In this document: positions 42,314 to 50,952 of the stretch, in pieces
Layout of the letters: each line of letters begins with the position of its first letter
How positions within the stretch are numbered: the stretch's first letter is position 1
Origin: an uncultured Spirochaetaceae bacterium
GTDB lineage: Bacteria > Spirochaetota > Spirochaetia > Sphaerochaetales > Sphaerochaetaceae
Length of the DNA: 64,000 bases
NCBI GenBank assembly: GCA_944389105.1
Contig: CALXLD010000046.1
Span: forward strand, 1 to 64,000
Direction: 5' to 3'
The notes under the pieces: generated by a model
The model's input: the letters and a program-made list of their open reading frames with translations, nothing else
Told to the model about the DNA's origin: nothing
Database searches by the model: none
Made by a program: the position numbers and the translations under genes

Positions 42314-43677
42314 CTCTTAGCCCTCAGATATTTGCCATCACCATTGAGTCCGAGGTATATATTATCTCCCATAATCAGACGACCTCTGAGATAGGTCATG
42401 ACAACCTTTCCCGTAACATTGAATCCCTCATACGCAGAGTATCCGGAAGCTGAGTGGATTGTGTCTTTGGAGATTGTCCAGCTGTATTCAGGGTCAAACA
42501 GAGTTATATCAGCATCAGTGCCAACTTCAAGGGAGCCTTTCTCCGGATACAGTCCGAAGATTTTAGCAGGTCCGGTTGAAAGCAGGTTCACTATCTGTGA
42601 CATCGTAAGCCTTCCGCCAGACATTCCGAAAGTATGGATAAGAGGCAGAAGTTCCTCTGTCCCCGGGATTCCGGGATATATGCTGCGGCAGTCATCGCTT
42701 GAAAGCTTCTGTTCCCTTGTGAACGAACAGTGATCAGTCGCGACAACCTGTATTTCCCCATTTATAAGAGCTTCCTGCAAAGCCTCGTTATCTTCTTCAT
42801 CCCTCAAAGGCGGTGTCATTACATAAAGAGGGCCATCCTCACCTTTCAGCTTCTCCCTTGTCAGGAAAAGGTAATGAGGCGTTGTCTCAACAATAACCTT
42901 CACTCCTTCCATTCTAAGCTTCCGGACACTTTCAAGCCCTTTCTTTGAAGACAGGTGAACAATGTAGATCGGCATATCAAGTTCCTGAGCAATACCGCCA
43001 ACATATTCAATAGCAGCAGCTTCTGCCTCTGCAGGACGGAGCGAAGCATGATCAATTGGCTTATATGTTCCTTTCCATGAAGAAGAGAGCTCTGTGACAA
43101 TCTTGTCATCTTCGCAATGGACAGAGACCATCAACCCAAGTTCCTTTGCATCGCGGAAGATTGTCTTGAGCTCTTCCCTGTCATCAACAAGGTAGCCAAC
43201 ATCCTTGTATGTCGTGAAGATCTTCAATGTCCCGATTCCAGCTCTCTTTATTGACTCAAGCTCTTTCTTAATATCGGGGCGGTACTTATAAACGCCCTGA
43301 TGAAGAGCGTAATCAATAGCCATCGGAATCATTTCCTTTCTTCTCTGATGAAGCGAATCAAGAAGGGAAACTTTGTTATCATCTGCAAAATCGACAACCG
43401 TCGTAACACCACCGAATGCAGCCAGTCTGGAACCTTCTGCAAAAGAATCTGCCGTTACAGTTCCTCTTGAAACCAGATGGTAATGAGTATGTGCGTCTAT
43501 GATGCCTGGAAGCACACAAAGCCCATCTGCCCTGACAACTGTTGTATCATGGGGAAGCGTAGAGTAATCAATCGATGGGGCAACTCTCTTGATCTTCGAT
43601 CCAGAGATCAGAATGTCATAATGCCTCATCCATTCTGTATCAACAACAAGTCCATTTTTAATCAGTATGCTGCTCAT
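42310..43677 (-). CDS. Dihydropyrimidinase-like amidohydrolase
   Basis: 455 residues of the cyclic amidohydrolase family. Metal ligands lie in GIIDAHTHYHL, the carboxylated Lys in TLKIFTTYKDVGY, VSVHCEDD, YIVHLSSKKG and VVATDHCSF. A dihydropyrimidinase/hydantoinase role fits the neighbouring cytidine deaminase; allantoinase is an alternative. No Shine-Dalgarno sequence; TTGCTT-N17-TATGCT ends 6 nt before the ATG. It heads the run to 38871. Confidence 0.92.
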   Translation of the reverse strand: MSSILIKNGLVVDTEWMRHYDILISGSKIKRVAPSIDYSTLPHDTTVVRADGLCVLPGIIDAHTHYHLVSRGTVTADSFAEGSRLAAFGGVTTVVDFADDNKVSLLDSLHQRRKEMIPMAIDYALHQGVYKYRPDIKKELESIKRAGIGTLKIFTTYKDVGYLVDDREELKTIFRDAKELGLMVSVHCEDDKIVTELSSSWKGTYKPIDHASLRPAEAEAAAIEYVGGIAQELDMPIYIVHLSSKKGLESVRKLRMEGVKVIVETTPHYLFLTREKLKGEDGPLYVMTPPLRDEEDNEALQEALINGEIQVVATDHCSFTREQKLSSDDCRSIYPGIPGTEELLPLIHTFGMSGGRLTMSQIVNLLSTGPAKIFGLYPEKGSLEVGTDADITLFDPEYSWTISKDTIHSASGYSAYEGFNVTGKVVMTYLRGRLIMGDNIYLGLNGDGKYLRAKR

Positions 43678-43683
43678 ACTACA

Positions 43684-43712
43684 AGCATACTACTTCAAAC
43701 CAAAGCAAGCAA
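43684..43712 (-). promoter_or_regulatory. Promoter of the pyrimidine operon, probably leaderless
   Basis: TTGCTT (43712-43707), 17 nt, TATGCT (43689-43684), then TGTAGT and the ATG. No ribosome binding site is present. Confidence 0.5.
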
Positions 43713-43731
43713 AAGGATTTGAAATGAAGAA

Positions 43732-43759
43732 AGGGCTACCGCAAAACCGCGATAGCCCT
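43732..43759 (-). terminator. Terminator of the beta-helix lipoprotein gene
   Basis: AGGGCTA (43732-43738) pairs with TAGCCCT (43753-43759), with an inner CGC/GCG pair. On the minus strand it is followed by TTCTTCATTTC. Confidence 0.65.
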
Positions 43760-43778
43760 ATCCAGCAACTGGATTTCA

Positions 43779-45227
43779 TTAATTCATTGCATTTATCAGA
43801 GTAGACAAATCCAGATCAATTTTATCAATGCTTATTGATTCAACCTTGCAGTTTCCCCAAGCGGTAAAACCGCATCTGTAAATGGGGTCTACAATGCCTA
43901 TTGATTTAATACCTGCAACATTTCCATTGATCATAACAACAATCTGGTTTTCTGCTACTGCCATGACTACACTAGCTATACCTTCCTTAGAACCGGAGAT
44001 CTCTTTGATTCCTTCCCCACTTGGAGTTGGATTATTATTCTGTCCAAAGAGATTTCCACCAATTGATAGATTTCCTGTAAGATCAGAATACTTCAGTGTC
44101 ATGAGATAAACATCACCAGCTTTTACGGTGTTATCAAAATACTGAGTTGTAGAACCAAAGTTAATTGAGGACTGTGTTCCGAAATAGAAACCTATTCCAC
44201 CAGAAGACAGATCAAGCTTATGATCATCAGTAACGGTACGCACATCGGAACCTGTTCTATTGTAGTAGCTGTCGGTGAAGATTTTATAATCATCCGCATT
44301 ATCAAAGAATGACTTGTCTACAACCTTATCAACAGGCATCCATGCCCAGCCCTTAACTTTGCCGTTTGCATTATCAATAAAAACTGGCTTATACCCTGCA
44401 GGCATTGTGATCCTGCTCTGATCTGCTGCCGCATAATCCGAAGATGTCGCAGAAGAAGATCCATAATTTTCAGCAACAGCTTCCTGCCAGACATAATCAA
44501 AACCAGAAGCACTGCTTAAATCAACACTGGAAGCTTCATGATTTGGGCCACCGTCAAGTCCATTGATCTGTATAACATCAGCATCCTGATACCAAGAAGA
44601 GCCAGCTGCGTCTATCTTGCCAGTTATCTTAACATTCTCAGAAGAGGAAATGCTGATAGGAGCTTTCAGACATTCATCAATAGTGAAATTGCTGATTGTC
44701 ACATTCTTTGCAGTATGGATATTAAGGCCAGCTGTCTTATTTCCTGTTTTGATTGTAACATTCTCAAGAACTATTCCGGATGGAGCGCTAGCAAGGTTGC
44801 CATCACCACTGCCAATGAGAAGTGCAAACGAAGGCTCCTCTGCAGATCCGCTTCTCATGTTCGGATTCTCAGGAACAATGATCGTAAGATTCTTGATAGT
44901 TACACTGCCCTTATTGATAGTGAGTATTCCCTCATTAGAGGAAGCAGAAGATGCTTCCAAGGTAATAGAATTCTTGTTTCCATCGATTGTTGCACCTTCA
45001 GGAATTACAAGCGGCTTCTCAAGCGTGAATGAGCCTGAAAGATATACATCTTCTCCGCTACTCAGCGCTGATTCGAGACTACCTGTATCTGAGACAGGAG
45101 TTCCATCGGGCTTCTGTGATGGAGGAAGAACGCCAGGGAATCCTCCTGGATATGCCGGATTGCTGCAAGCAGCAAAGGCGAAGAGCACAACAAAGATGCT
45201 CAGAATAATCATAACTGTCTTTTTCAT
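43779..45227 (-). CDS. Lipoprotein with beta-helix-like repeats (2)
   Basis: 482 residues. Leader MIILSIFVVLFAFAAC with a clear lipobox (FAAC). A Pro-rich linker (PGGFPGVLPPSQKPDG) is followed by a right-handed beta-helix-like region (about 50-220; SGSFTLEKPLVIPEGATIDG, LTINKGSVTIKNLTIIVPEN, VLENVTIKTGNKTAG). A Ser/Asp-rich C-terminal beta domain follows. The start resembles a glycan-binding or pectate-lyase-like surface protein, but no catalytic residues are identified. The ATG lacks a Shine-Dalgarno sequence; TTGACA (45268-45263) is a possible -35. Confidence 0.85.
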   Translation of the reverse strand: MKKTVMIILSIFVVLFAFAACSNPAYPGGFPGVLPPSQKPDGTPVSDTGSLESALSSGEDVYLSGSFTLEKPLVIPEGATIDGNKNSITLEASSASSNEGILTINKGSVTIKNLTIIVPENPNMRSGSAEEPSFALLIGSGDGNLASAPSGIVLENVTIKTGNKTAGLNIHTAKNVTISNFTIDECLKAPISISSSENVKITGKIDAAGSSWYQDADVIQINGLDGGPNHEASSVDLSSASGFDYVWQEAVAENYGSSSATSSDYAAADQSRITMPAGYKPVFIDNANGKVKGWAWMPVDKVVDKSFFDNADDYKIFTDSYYNRTGSDVRTVTDDHKLDLSSGGIGFYFGTQSSINFGSTTQYFDNTVKAGDVYLMTLKYSDLTGNLSIGGNLFGQNNNPTPSGEGIKEISGSKEGIASVVMAVAENQIVVMINGNVAGIKSIGIVDPIYRCGFTAWGNCKVESISIDKIDLDLSTLINAMN

Positions 45228-45742
45228 ACAGCGACCAAGGATACAGCAATACCACCACTATGTGTCAATATAGTATATTTTTGTTTCATCTTAGCAAATT
45301 ATTGATTATGGTTTACCAGTGTAAAACAATAGAGTATTTAAAATACTAAAATTAAATACATCGATGATAATCAAACATATCTGCGCTTTTCGGGGTTCCA
45401 GAAGGAAATAATGTTTGCGCTTTTTCTTAGAAACCATATTGAGCAATAGAATAAAAAGCAAATGAAAAACCCTATTAAGATATAGAAAAAGATTTTCTTA
45501 TGCTGAAAGCAAAACAAATATGAATAAGTGTGAAAACATCAACGAAAATCAGAACATTTAATATGATACATTCAAGAAACGCTTTGGAAACCGCATTGCT
45601 GAATCATTTGTGATATCACCAAAACCATACAGCCATAATGAAAAAGGCTACAACATACCTTCTTATATTGTTCCCTGGCTATTCTAATGCAATCAGGGCT
45701 GACATCTGCCAGCCCTGACTAATTAAAGATTCATTTTATGAA
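45228..45742. other. AT-rich intergenic region with a terminator at its right end
   Basis: 515 nt with no supported gene on either strand. Near 45263-45268 lies a leftward TTGACA, possibly the -35 of the 43779-45227 gene. At 45694-45717 there is a hairpin (see next entry). The middle is low-complexity AT-rich sequence, and I see no repeats or RNA signature in it. Confidence 0.6.
45694..45717 (-). terminator. Terminator of beta-helix lipoprotein (3)
   Basis: CAGGGCTG and CAGCCCTG form a perfect 8-bp stem around 8 nt, 26 nt after the stop of the leftward gene. The T-run after it is weak (ATTGCATT). Confidence 0.5.
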
Positions 45743-47299
45743 TTACAACGGGAAGTTTCCTTCAAGAACCATTGCTTTTCCATTGAATACAGCACGACAG
45801 CTCAAATCATTAGTGCTGAATTTAGCAACTGTCGGGTTTGTTATACTCCAGGTTGAATTATCTTTCTGAAGTACAAGCGCTGGTTCAAATCCACCTTTAA
45901 TACTTTCTATTGCAGCGACGGCAGAACCTGAATCACCTTCGAGCTGCACGCCCGCAGACTTCACTTCCCATCCTGTCACTGTGAAAGAATTACCTGATTT
46001 TGTTCCAGTCAGAGTTAACTGAATATCTCCGGTCATTGTATAGCAATCTGTTTTTAGAAGACTAGTATAGCTATACTGGAAGCCTGCTAGTTCTATATCC
46101 ATTGCTATTGAATTATCATCCACAACTGGTGCATCTTTAACCGTAATTGAGCCTCTTTCTGGATTATCAGTCCAGGAATACGCTGTACCAACATTTGCTA
46201 ATGCACCATTAATTCCATTGAATATTCTTTGATGCATTATAGAGATGGCATAATTCAAAGCCTCAAGACTTTCTGCATCGGTTGCAGCCGGAACAAAAAA
46301 TCTTCCTTCCTCTTTTTCTGGCGTTGTTATAGAAATTGCTTCATATTTATCAAGACCAGAGATAATATGCCCATTTGGAACTTCTTTGTATTCTGCTCCT
46401 GTCCAGATTGAATCCGTCACATAAATAGATGGGATATTCTCAATTCCATCAAATATTACATTACAGCCGTTAATATAGCTTTCATTATTGTCCCAGTTAA
46501 TCTGAACCGCATATCCCCATGCACCTGTAGCAAAATTACAGTTTCTGATAACAAGCCCAGTAGATTCTGCTATTGCAAGTGAATCATTGGCAGGAGTACC
46601 TTTAACAGTAACATTCTCAATAACTGCATTCTCAGTAAAATGGAAATTAATCCCCTTTGCTGCACCATTGCCACAGTCAATTGTCACATCCCTTAATGTC
46701 ACGTTACTTACAGGGCTATCTGCCGTTCCAGATACTTTAATAACATTATAGGTATTAGCCCTTCCTGCATTTCCAGTAACATTAAAATTCAGACCTTCGA
46801 TCACAACATTGTCTGATGCAATAGCAAAAAGACTCTGCCCACTGATAGCATCTGTCGAAGTCAACTGAATTGTAGTATCTCCATCACCTATCAATTTAAC
46901 ATTGTCTGCATCAATAGAGAACTGTGACAATGTAATTGGTGTTGAAGATCTCAGAAGAACAGTTTCTCCGCCTTCAAGAGAACTAAGGATATCACTAGCT
47001 TCTGTAGCATCATCAACAAGCTCTGCTATTGTCAGGGTTGCAGAATAGGAACCGTAATATACAGTCACAACTTCTCCAGCTACAGCATCCGAGGGGACTG
47101 TGATTGATACCGTTGTGGAAGATCCATTAGAACCCACTAATGTTCCTGTAATGACTTCTCCTGCATATGCATATTCTGGAACTTCAAGTTCATAAGTAAC
47201 AGGATAACCACCTATTATTGCTCCTGTATACTCTGGCGAACATGCCACTATCATAAGGATAGCAAGCAATCCCAGAAAGTATTTTAATGATTTTTTCAT
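45743..47299 (-). CDS. Lipoprotein with beta-helix-like repeats (3)
   Basis: 518 residues. The ATG at 47299 has GAGGA 8 nt upstream; an ATG further up (47326) lacks a site. Leader KKSLKYFLGLLAILMIVAC with lipobox IVAC. An Ig-like part (EYAYAGEVITGTLVGSNGSS) is followed by beta-helix-like repeats (IEGLNFNVTGNAGRA, VTLRDVTIDCGNGAAKG, VIENVTVKGTPANDSL). A C-terminal globular part ends in a distinct beta domain (FNGKAMVLEGNFPL). It is probably the third gene of the poly-G operon, reached through a hairpin at 47328-47352. Confidence 0.85.
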   Translation of the reverse strand: MKKSLKYFLGLLAILMIVACSPEYTGAIIGGYPVTYELEVPEYAYAGEVITGTLVGSNGSSTTVSITVPSDAVAGEVVTVYYGSYSATLTIAELVDDATEASDILSSLEGGETVLLRSSTPITLSQFSIDADNVKLIGDGDTTIQLTSTDAISGQSLFAIASDNVVIEGLNFNVTGNAGRANTYNVIKVSGTADSPVSNVTLRDVTIDCGNGAAKGINFHFTENAVIENVTVKGTPANDSLAIAESTGLVIRNCNFATGAWGYAVQINWDNNESYINGCNVIFDGIENIPSIYVTDSIWTGAEYKEVPNGHIISGLDKYEAISITTPEKEEGRFFVPAATDAESLEALNYAISIMHQRIFNGINGALANVGTAYSWTDNPERGSITVKDAPVVDDNSIAMDIELAGFQYSYTSLLKTDCYTMTGDIQLTLTGTKSGNSFTVTGWEVKSAGVQLEGDSGSAVAAIESIKGGFEPALVLQKDNSTWSITNPTVAKFSTNDLSCRAVFNGKAMVLEGNFPL

Positions 47300-47327
47300 A
47301 ACATCATTCCTCAAAGAATCAAACATA

Positions 47328-47352
47328 AAGCTCCACCATTTCAGTGGAGCTT
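47328..47352 (-). terminator. Hairpin between the HTH gene and beta-helix lipoprotein (3), terminator or attenuator
   Basis: AAGCTCCAC and GTGGAGCTT form a perfect 9-bp stem around 7 nt. On the minus strand TTATGTTTG follows, so termination may be partial. It lies 29 nt upstream of the downstream gene and leaves no room for a full promoter. Confidence 0.6.
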
Positions 47353-47372
47353 CAAATTTTGCCAGTTCTGGG

Positions 47373-47564
47373 CTATCTGGCTCCCCTACTTGCCCAGGAT
47401 AAATCTCCTACAGCATATTTCCGCTTATATTCCCGAACTGTATATACATTCAATCCGGCAATCTGAGCAACTTTTTTATATCCGTATCCCTGCTCAAAGA
47501 GCTTAAGGCACTCCCGACGTTTAACGTTTGGAATCCTTTTCCTGAGGGACGTTGTTTCACTCAT
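47373..47564 (-). CDS. Small helix-turn-helix protein
   Basis: 63 residues. The ATG at 47564 has GGAGG 5 nt upstream. The core KRRECLKLFEQGYGYKKVAQ, then IAGLNVYTVREYKRKYAVG, is an HTH of the type seen in IS3 OrfA-like and Hin-recombinase-like DNA-binding domains. No transposase catalytic part or inverted repeats lie around it. It is the middle gene between two lipoprotein genes, so it may be a regulator or a domesticated remnant. Confidence 0.75.
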   Translation of the reverse strand: MSETTSLRKRIPNVKRRECLKLFEQGYGYKKVAQIAGLNVYTVREYKRKYAVGDLSWASRGAR

Positions 47565-47626
47565 TTCGCCCTCCTCAGAACGAGGGTCTGCAAATCTAAT
47601 CGATAAACAGACCCAAGAACTCAAAG

Positions 47627-48862
47627 TCAAACTACACCATCGAGAACTACGGAGTAAGACTTATCAAAAGCAACTCCACCAACATATCCATATACTCTGA
47701 TTGAATATGTCTCATAATCCGTGTAATCAGAAAGATCAACTGGGCTCAGAGTGTAGTAATTCTTTGCATCTGTTGGATTACCTGTACCATTCCAGAAACT
47801 GACAGTACCGGTAGCATTTGTTCCACTGAGCATCTTTGCACTTACAGTTATAGACGGTGTAGTTCCCTGTGCTGAATAATCGATATTGTCGAGTGTATTC
47901 ACACCTGTTACCGTTATGGTCTCTGGATCAACTGCATCTTCTCTTACTGGAACACTGAAAGTAGCAGTTCTAGTAAGGTTCTGGATACCATTAGCTCCAA
48001 CATACTTCACACTTACAGGAATTGCAGATGTTGTATCAGCTGTTGCTATATAAGTTGCAATATTACCTGCCTGATATGAACCAGAAATATTAAGGAACCG
48101 AATACCAGTGTCTGAACCAAATGCTACAGTCTCTCCTCCCTGATATGTCAGAGCGAGATAAAGTCCTTCTGTCTCATTGTCTGTTCCGACGTTAGTTGCC
48201 CATTTAGCAGCATTGTGTCCACTAACTCCTGCATACAGAGTATAATCCTCAGTCATAGCAGATACGAGTGATAATACAAGGTTTTCCTGAACATCGATAG
48301 TATAAGTATCTGTCATTTCACCAAAGGAAACAACAACATCCTTATCCTCTCCAGCAGTCCAATCTTCCTCTAAGGCAAGATTAAAATCAACCTGATCGTT
48401 AGCAATTACCTTAGAACCACCTTCATACTCAGCTGTTACAACAATACCTGTTTTATCGATGTCACGAGTTGTAGGAAGAGCCTTTCCGTTTACATCTGTA
48501 CCCGCTGGAAGCACAGCATAGTAAACAGCTGTTGATCCTGTTGCATCTACAGAAAGCCCTGTGATGTCTTCAAAATCAACTACAACACTGTTAGCAACAG
48601 GCATACCCATATAAGTCATAGTATATCTATTGCTTCCGGCTGGATAAAATGCAATCTTACTTGCATCAATAGAAACAGCTTCTCCAAGGTTTGTGTATCC
48701 TACAAATGAGAATCCATCAGCTGTAGGAGTTTCACCATCTACATACACAGCTGTCTGTGTTGCTTCAATTGAGTATACCATTCCGCTTGGTGTATTGTTG
48801 TCACATGCAACAAAACCAAACAGCATAAGTGCACACAGCACTCCAATGAATACTTTTTTCAT
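47627..48862 (-). CDS. Lipoprotein with Ig-like repeats under a poly-G promoter
   Basis: 411 residues. Leader KKVFIGVLCALMLFGFVAC with lipobox FVAC. The mature part contains Ig-like (bacterial Big-type) repeats, e.g. SIEATQTAVYVDGETPTADG, GIVVTAEYEGGSKVI and ETITVTGVNTLDNIDYSAQG. GGAGG lies 9 nt before the ATG. The promoter has a (G)9 run between -35 and -10, so expression is likely phase variable. It is followed by the small HTH gene and beta-helix lipoprotein (3). A surface-exposed role is inferred. Confidence 0.85.
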   Translation of the reverse strand: MKKVFIGVLCALMLFGFVACDNNTPSGMVYSIEATQTAVYVDGETPTADGFSFVGYTNLGEAVSIDASKIAFYPAGSNRYTMTYMGMPVANSVVVDFEDITGLSVDATGSTAVYYAVLPAGTDVNGKALPTTRDIDKTGIVVTAEYEGGSKVIANDQVDFNLALEEDWTAGEDKDVVVSFGEMTDTYTIDVQENLVLSLVSAMTEDYTLYAGVSGHNAAKWATNVGTDNETEGLYLALTYQGGETVAFGSDTGIRFLNISGSYQAGNIATYIATADTTSAIPVSVKYVGANGIQNLTRTATFSVPVREDAVDPETITVTGVNTLDNIDYSAQGTTPSITVSAKMLSGTNATGTVSFWNGTGNPTDAKNYYTLSPVDLSDYTDYETYSIRVYGYVGGVAFDKSYSVVLDGVV

Positions 48863-48893
48863 CGTATTCTTCCTCCAAAGATTTTCTGGCTTT

Positions 48894-48924
48894 ACTCTAC
48901 CCCCCCCCGGTTCAGTTTTGTCAA
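48894..48924 (-). promoter_or_regulatory. Phase-variable promoter with (G)9 spacer
   Basis: TTGACA (48924-48919), 19 nt, TAGAGT (48899-48894). The last nine spacer bases are G, so the spacing is 19 with 9 G, 18 with 8 and 17 (optimal) with 7. TAGAGT also serves as -10 in the infA and prs promoters here. A leader of about 25 nt with GGAGG leads to the ATG at 48862. Confidence 0.8.
48900..48908 (-). repeat. (G)9 tract in a promoter spacer
   Basis: Nine consecutive G on the minus strand (C on the plus strand), directly upstream of the -10. Together with 35036-35044 these are the only G/C homopolymers of 8 or more noticed in the window. Confidence 0.9.
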
Positions 48925-49046
48925 TTGTTTTTTCTTTAAAATACGAAAATTCATTGAAGGCATATAAATGAATATCAGGATATTTGTTTGCTATTAAAGC
49001 AATAATCGTGGTTTTGCAATTATGGACAAAAAGCTGCAGAAACAGA

Positions 49047-49070
49047 CAAAGACCCGTTTCCGGGTCTTTG
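49047..49070 (-). terminator. Terminator of the sugar ABC permease operon
   Basis: CAAAGACCCG and CGGGTCTTTG form a perfect 10-bp stem with a 4-nt loop. On the minus strand TCTGTTTC follows. It lies 26 nt after the second permease gene. Confidence 0.8.
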
Positions 49071-49095
49071 TGAGCAAGTAGTTTTTATATTTGGC

Positions 49096-49923
49096 TTAGC
49101 CTTTAACGCCGCTTGATACTTCAGAGCTCATGATCTGGCGGTTGAAGATTATGAAGATAATCAGAACCGGAATCATTGTGAGGACAGAGAAGGAAAGAAG
49201 CGCTGACCAGTCTACAGCCTCTGCGCCGCTGAGGGTTCTCAGCTGGAGCTGGAGTGTGTACTTGTCCGGATTAGTCAGTGCAAGGAGAGGCCATACGTAA
49301 TCATTCCATCTCCAGCGGAATGAGAAGATAGCAAGGATAGCTATCTGGCTGCGGCAGAGAGGAACCATTATCTGGACAAAAGACCTTCCTTCATTAGCTC
49401 CATCGATTCTGGCTGCTTCAAGAAGCTCATCAGGTATTGATATGAAGAACTGCCTCATGAGGAATACACCAGTCATTGTACCTACTGTTGGAATGATAGC
49501 TCCCCAGAGAGAGTTATAGAGACCAAGGTTGAGAATGACTGTGAAGCTTGGCGACATGATAACCTCTGTCGGAAGCATGGTTGTTGCAAGCATACACATA
49601 AAGAACACTGAAAGCCACTTGTAATGATATTTTGCAAGTGCAAAACCGCACATACAGCTCATTATCAAGGTGATGACAGTAGCAAAGAATGTAATGAATG
49701 CTGTGTTGTATGTAGCCCTGAAAACGTTATATCTCGAGAATGTGGAAATATATCCGGACAGTGAGAAATCCTTCGGGAAGAGCGTAAGAGGGAATGTGAA
49801 AAGCTCAGAGCCGGGCTTGAATGAAGAAAGTACAAGCCATACTACAGGGAATACCCAGATAAGAGCAAAAAGAAGCGAAACAACTGACTTCACAATAACC
49901 GAAGTTTTAGATACCTGCATCAT
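49096..49923 (-). CDS. Sugar ABC transporter permease (MalG/UgpE type)
   Basis: 275 residues, six membrane helices. The EAA loop reads ELLEAARIDGANEGRSFVQI with the conserved Gly before MVPLCRSQI. The family is CUT1 (oligosaccharides, glycerol phosphate). It starts 1 nt after the partner permease gene. No ATPase gene is present; such systems often share one encoded elsewhere (MsmK/UgpC type). Confidence 0.94.
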   Translation of the reverse strand: MMQVSKTSVIVKSVVSLLFALIWVFPVVWLVLSSFKPGSELFTFPLTLFPKDFSLSGYISTFSRYNVFRATYNTAFITFFATVITLIMSCMCGFALAKYHYKWLSVFFMCMLATTMLPTEVIMSPSFTVILNLGLYNSLWGAIIPTVGTMTGVFLMRQFFISIPDELLEAARIDGANEGRSFVQIMVPLCRSQIAILAIFSFRWRWNDYVWPLLALTNPDKYTLQLQLRTLSGAEAVDWSALLSFSVLTMIPVLIIFIIFNRQIMSSEVSSGVKG

Positions 49924-49924
49924 A

Positions 49925-50815
49925 TCAAGCCTCCTCCTGCTTTGCGTTCATCCTTGTCTGTACAAACGAAATAATAAGGAGAACGACGAAAAGAATCATA
50001 GAAGCAGCAGATGCATAGCCATGTCTGTTCCTTGTGAATCCTGTCTGGTAGATATACTGGATCATATAGGTTGTCGCTGTACCAGGACCGCCATTTGTAA
50101 GTGTCTGGACCATAGCGAAGACCTTGAATGCGTTGATCGTAGATGTAAGGAGAATCATGAAGGTGACAGGTTTGAGAGAAGGAAGCGTAATGCTTCTGAA
50201 TCTCTGCCAGGCGTTTGCACCATCGATTGTCGCCGCTTCATAAAGATCAACAGGGATCTGCTTGATACCACCAAGGTAGATAAGCATGTTTACACCACAC
50301 CCGGACCATACAGTTGCAATGATTGTTGTCCAGAATGCAGCTGCAGGTGTCGAGAACCAGCCGACACTCGGCAAGCCCATTGAAGTGAGGACATAATTAG
50401 CTACTCCGAAGGATTCACCGAAAATCCACTTCCATGTAACACCGACCATGATTGTCGAAAGAAGAGTTGGCCAGTATACAAGAACTCTTGTAATCGAGTT
50501 TCCCTTGATCTTCTCATCATTCAGAAGAAGAGCAAGGAAGAGAGATACAATCATGCCAAGCGGAACGGAAACAACTACATAGAGTACTGTATTCCAGAAA
50601 ACCGAATAGAACTGGCTGTCATGGAACAGGTTAATGTAATTCTGCAACCCGATGAAATCCATATTCCTCCATCCATCATAGTTGGTGAAGGAGTAATAAA
50701 GACCGATTACTGCAGGCCACAGAAAGAATATGATAAAGAAAATGATATTGGGTGCACAGAACAGAAGCGCCCACCCCTGGTTTCTATCCAAGGGGTTCTT
50801 CTTTTTTCTACTCAT
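49925..50815 (-). CDS. Sugar ABC transporter permease (MalF/UgpA type)
   Basis: 296 residues, six membrane helices; the start is RKKKNPLDRNQGWALLFCAP. The EAA loop reads VDLYEAATIDGANAWQRFRS. It pairs with the following MalG-type permease. GGGAGG precedes the ATG. A leftward TTGACA (50855-50850) and a TTGCT/AGCAA dyad lie upstream. The binding-protein gene lies 2.6 kb away beyond an oppositely oriented gene. Confidence 0.94.
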   Translation of the reverse strand: MSRKKKNPLDRNQGWALLFCAPNIIFFIIFFLWPAVIGLYYSFTNYDGWRNMDFIGLQNYINLFHDSQFYSVFWNTVLYVVVSVPLGMIVSLFLALLLNDEKIKGNSITRVLVYWPTLLSTIMVGVTWKWIFGESFGVANYVLTSMGLPSVGWFSTPAAAFWTTIIATVWSGCGVNMLIYLGGIKQIPVDLYEAATIDGANAWQRFRSITLPSLKPVTFMILLTSTINAFKVFAMVQTLTNGGPGTATTYMIQYIYQTGFTRNRHGYASAASMILFVVLLIISFVQTRMNAKQEEA

Positions 50816-50849
50816 ACGACCTCCCTTTAGTTATGAAGTTTAGCAGAAC

Positions 50850-50887
50850 TGTCAATCCAATCAACAAAATCGTTGCTTTTATAGCAA
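50850..50887. promoter_or_regulatory. Divergent control region of permeases and the large enzyme gene
   Basis: TTGACA on the minus strand (50855-50850), 16 nt, then TAACTA, is a possible permease promoter. TTGCT-TTTAT-AGCAA (50873-50887) is a small dyad between the divergent genes and could bind a sugar-responsive regulator. No regulator gene is nearby. Confidence 0.4.
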
Positions 50888-50952
50888 ACAATCATTGTAG
50901 ATTTTGCGATACTCACTACTCGCACAGCTGTTTAAGGGTTATTATTCTGCAC

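Noticed and set aside
45228-45742. A hidden gene or RNA in the 515-nt AT-rich gap
   Set aside because: No open frame with start and ribosome site, and no conserved RNA shape, could be supported.
47373-47564. Small HTH gene as part of an insertion sequence
   Set aside because: No transposase catalytic domain, terminal inverted repeats or target duplication was found around it.
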